From contig JAGWPI010000007.1 of NCBI GenBank assembly GCA_028877005.1, positions 1 to 7,502 of the forward strand: a DNA stretch of 7,502 nt, read 5' to 3'. The notes beneath the pieces are model-generated. The model was not told the DNA's origin and did not search any database. It worked only from the letters and a program-made list of their open reading frames with translations. This document shows, piece after piece, positions 5,979 through 7,502 of this stretch; the first letter of the stretch is position 1, and every line of letters starts with the position of its first letter. Source of the stretch: Bacteroidota bacterium (GTDB lineage: Bacteria > Bacteroidota > Bacteroidia > Chitinophagales > Chitinophagaceae). The position numbers were made by a program, and so were the translations under genes.

Positions 5979-6131
5979 TAGTTGTTCTAAAGAATGATAC
6001 AGTGGTATGCACTAAATACGACAAGCATCGTAAAACATTTGTTAAATGGATATATACTAACAAAACCTATTGAAACAGCTTCGTTACTTTGCATAAGCAA
6101 TTTAAATTTGTAAACGATTAACATATATACT
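5979..6131. other. Intergenic region before the HtrA-type protease, with small dyads
   Basis: This 153-bp gap has no gene. It holds two small perfect inverted repeats, TACGA-N6-TCGTA (6017-6032) and CATTT-N3-AAATG (6036-6048), and the promoter element noted below. Neither dyad has a following T-run, so they are poor terminators for the acyl-CoA reductase gene. They could be operator sites, though dyads this short are also expected by chance. Confidence 0.45.
6103..6110 (+). promoter_or_regulatory. Putative protease promoter, -7 element TAAATTTG
   Basis: TAAATTTG fully matches the Bacteroidota TAnnTTTG element and lies 21 bases before the ATG at 6132, implying a very short A/T-rich leader with no Shine-Dalgarno sequence. 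The best -33 candidate is TTCG at 6080-6083 (19-bp spacing), which is poor, so an alternative sigma factor or chance match cannot be excluded. Confidence 0.45.
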
Positions 6132-7502
6132 ATGAAATTAAAAAACGTTGTAGCAATTGTAGCCATAAGTGCAGCAACTGCTTTATTAAGTGTATGGGGC
6201 TTTGGCCGATATCAGCAATATAGGTATGCCGGTATCCAGGAGCCGGGTAAATTACCGGTTAATTACGCCGGTTTTTTTAACAACAATTCAGGCGTTTCTG
6301 ACAACAGTTTTGATTTTACCCAAGCTTGCGCCACTGCCACTCCAGCCGTAGTGCATATTAAAACCAAAACCAAAGCCAAACAGGTAAGCAATGATTTACC
6401 CAAACGCAGTGATCCTTTCAGCGATTTTTTTGGAGATAATATGTTTGGTGATTTATTTGGTGGCATGGGTCCTAGAATTATTCCTGAACAAAGAGCCAGC
6501 GGTAGTGGCGTTATTATTAGTGAAGATGGTTATATTGTTACCAATAACCACGTAGTAGATGGTGCTGATGAAATTAATATTACGCTACCTAATCGTAAAA
6601 CCTACAAAGCTACCGTAGTAGGTACCGACCCCAGCAGTGATTTAGCCGTAATAAAAATTGATGCAAAAAACCTGCCCTACCTGGTATATGGCAATAGCGA
6701 TGAAGCTAAATTAGGCCAATGGGTACTGGCTATTGGTTATCCACTTTCATTAGATGTTACAGTTACTGCCGGTATTATTAGTGCTAAAGCCAGAAATATT
6801 GGTATTAACTCCCGCCAAAGTGCAACCCCTATTGAATCATTTATCCAAACCGATGCTGCCGTTAATCCGGGCAATAGTGGTGGTGCATTAATCAATACCC
6901 GAGGCGAATTAATTGGTATTAACTCAGCTATCGCCTCTCCTACCGGTTCTTATGCAGGTTACTCTTATGCCATTCCGGTAAATATTGTAAAAAAAGTAGT
7001 GAACGATATTATTAAATACGGTACCGTTCAACGTGCCTTTTTAGGTATTTCTTATCCAAATGAAGAATTAACCGATGAACAAAGAAAACAGAACGGCATT
7101 AAAGATGTAACGAATGGAATTTATGTAATGGATGTAACTGCCGGTGGCGCTGCTGAAGAGGCCGGCATTAAAAAAGGAGATATTATAACCAATATTAATG
7201 GGGTGCCTGTTACTACCGGCCCCGAAATGGTAGAACAAATTGCCCGTTATAAACCCGGTGATAAAGTTAGCGTGGGTTATATTAGAAATGGCGAGCAGAA
7301 AACCGTGAACATTATCCTTAAAAATAAACTAGGCAATACCAATGTGGTTAAAGTAACCAATGTAATGGATGCACTCGGCGCCGATTTAGCCAATGTTGAT
7401 AAAAAAACAGCCCAAGCTAATAACCTAAACGGCGGTGTAGTGGTTAAAAAAATTCAACCCGGTGGTGCTATTCAAAAATCGAGGATACAAGAGGGATTTG
7501 TT
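6132..7502 (+). CDS. HtrA/DegP-type periplasmic serine protease, 3'-truncated
   Basis: The frame is open from the ATG at 6132 to the window end, 457 residues without a stop. Residues about 5-24 are hydrophobic after KLK and act as a signal peptide or membrane anchor, so the enzyme works in the periplasm. The chymotrypsin-like domain spans about 60-295 with an intact triad: His140 in VTNNHVV, Asp170 in SSDLAVIKID and Ser249 in NPGNSGGAL, where GGAL replaces the GGPL of E. coli DegP. A Gly/Phe/Asp-rich loop (about 94-113, DPFSDFFGD...LFGG) precedes the first strand and resembles the DegP LA loop. PDZ1 covers about 302-398 (AFLGISY...AEEAGIKKGDIITNINGVPV) and PDZ2 begins near 413 and is cut off in GGVVVKKIQPGGAIQKS. 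HtrA proteins degrade or refold misfolded envelope proteins. It has its own likely promoter and stands alone after the acyl-CoA reductase. DegQ- and DegP-like roles cannot be separated here. Confidence 0.95.
   Translation, partial: MKLKNVVAIVAISAATALLSVWGFGRYQQYRYAGIQEPGKLPVNYAGFFNNNSGVSDNSFDFTQACATATPAVVHIKTKTKAKQVSNDLPKRSDPFSDFFGDNMFGDLFGGMGPRIIPEQRASGSGVIISEDGYIVTNNHVVDGADEINITLPNRKTYKATVVGTDPSSDLAVIKIDAKNLPYLVYGNSDEAKLGQWVLAIGYPLSLDVTVTAGIISAKARNIGINSRQSATPIESFIQTDAAVNPGNSGGALINTRGELIGINSAIASPTGSYAGYSYAIPVNIVKKVVNDIIKYGTVQRAFLGISYPNEELTDEQRKQNGIKDVTNGIYVMDVTAGGAAEEAGIKKGDIITNINGVPVTTGPEMVEQIARYKPGDKVSVGYIRNGEQKTVNIILKNKLGNTNVVKVTNVMDALGADLANVDKKTAQANNLNGGVVVKKIQPGGAIQKSRIQEGFV

Noticed and set aside
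6263..6466. A 67-residue minus-strand open frame with a hydrophobic stretch
   Set aside because: It is antisense to the protease gene, which is open from 6132 to the window end with an intact catalytic triad.
1..7502. CRISPR array, insertion sequence, tRNA/rRNA, phage or defence genes
   Set aside because: On reading both strands I found no regularly spaced repeats, transposase, terminal inverted repeats or cloverleaf sequence; almost all the window is accounted for by housekeeping-type genes.

Overview
The window looks like ordinary chromosome from a low-GC member of the Bacteroidota, possibly Chitinophagaceae or a relative. Four things support this: a TonB-dependent receptor of the Bacteroidota type; a stand-alone membrane PASTA protein encoded next to ddl; an Alvin-type ferredoxin divergent from a LuxC-like acyl-CoA reductase; and promoter elements of the Bacteroidota form TAnnTTTG, with start codons that mostly lack a Shine-Dalgarno sequence. 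The family-level placement is an inference from remembered protein similarity, not a search.

Layout. Positions 1-1994 (+) hold the C-terminal 663 codons of a TonB-dependent outer-membrane receptor whose N-terminus lies before the window. A strong two-way hairpin terminator (2011-2043) separates it from a convergent minus-strand cluster. In transcription order that cluster is ddl (D-Ala-D-Ala ligase, 4242-3259), a PASTA-domain membrane protein (3203-2391, GTG start) and a single-domain rhodanese (2359-2051). The gaps are 55 and 31 bp, with no internal promoter or terminator seen, so these three are probably one operon. The 309-bp gap 4243-4551 holds the ddl promoter region with an operator-like dyad, the terminator of the next gene upstream, a second hairpin and a pair of 14-bp direct repeats. 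Next comes a minus-strand 2[4Fe-4S] ferredoxin (4899-4552). It diverges from a plus-strand acyl-CoA reductase (4959-5978), with a back-to-back promoter pair between them. Last is an HtrA/DegP-type periplasmic serine protease starting at 6132, which runs off the end of the window in its second PDZ domain.

Functionally, much of the window concerns the cell envelope: outer-membrane import (the receptor), peptidoglycan precursor synthesis and sensing (Ddl and PASTA) and periplasmic protein quality control (HtrA). The ferredoxin/acyl-CoA reductase pair is a redox module of unknown pathway. I see no mobile element, CRISPR array, tRNA/rRNA, phage gene or defence system. Nothing here is clearly a new biological system. 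The points most worth a second look are the kinase-less PASTA protein with ddl, the ferredoxin/acyl-CoA reductase divergent pair with overlapping promoters, and the dyad sitting over the ddl promoter.
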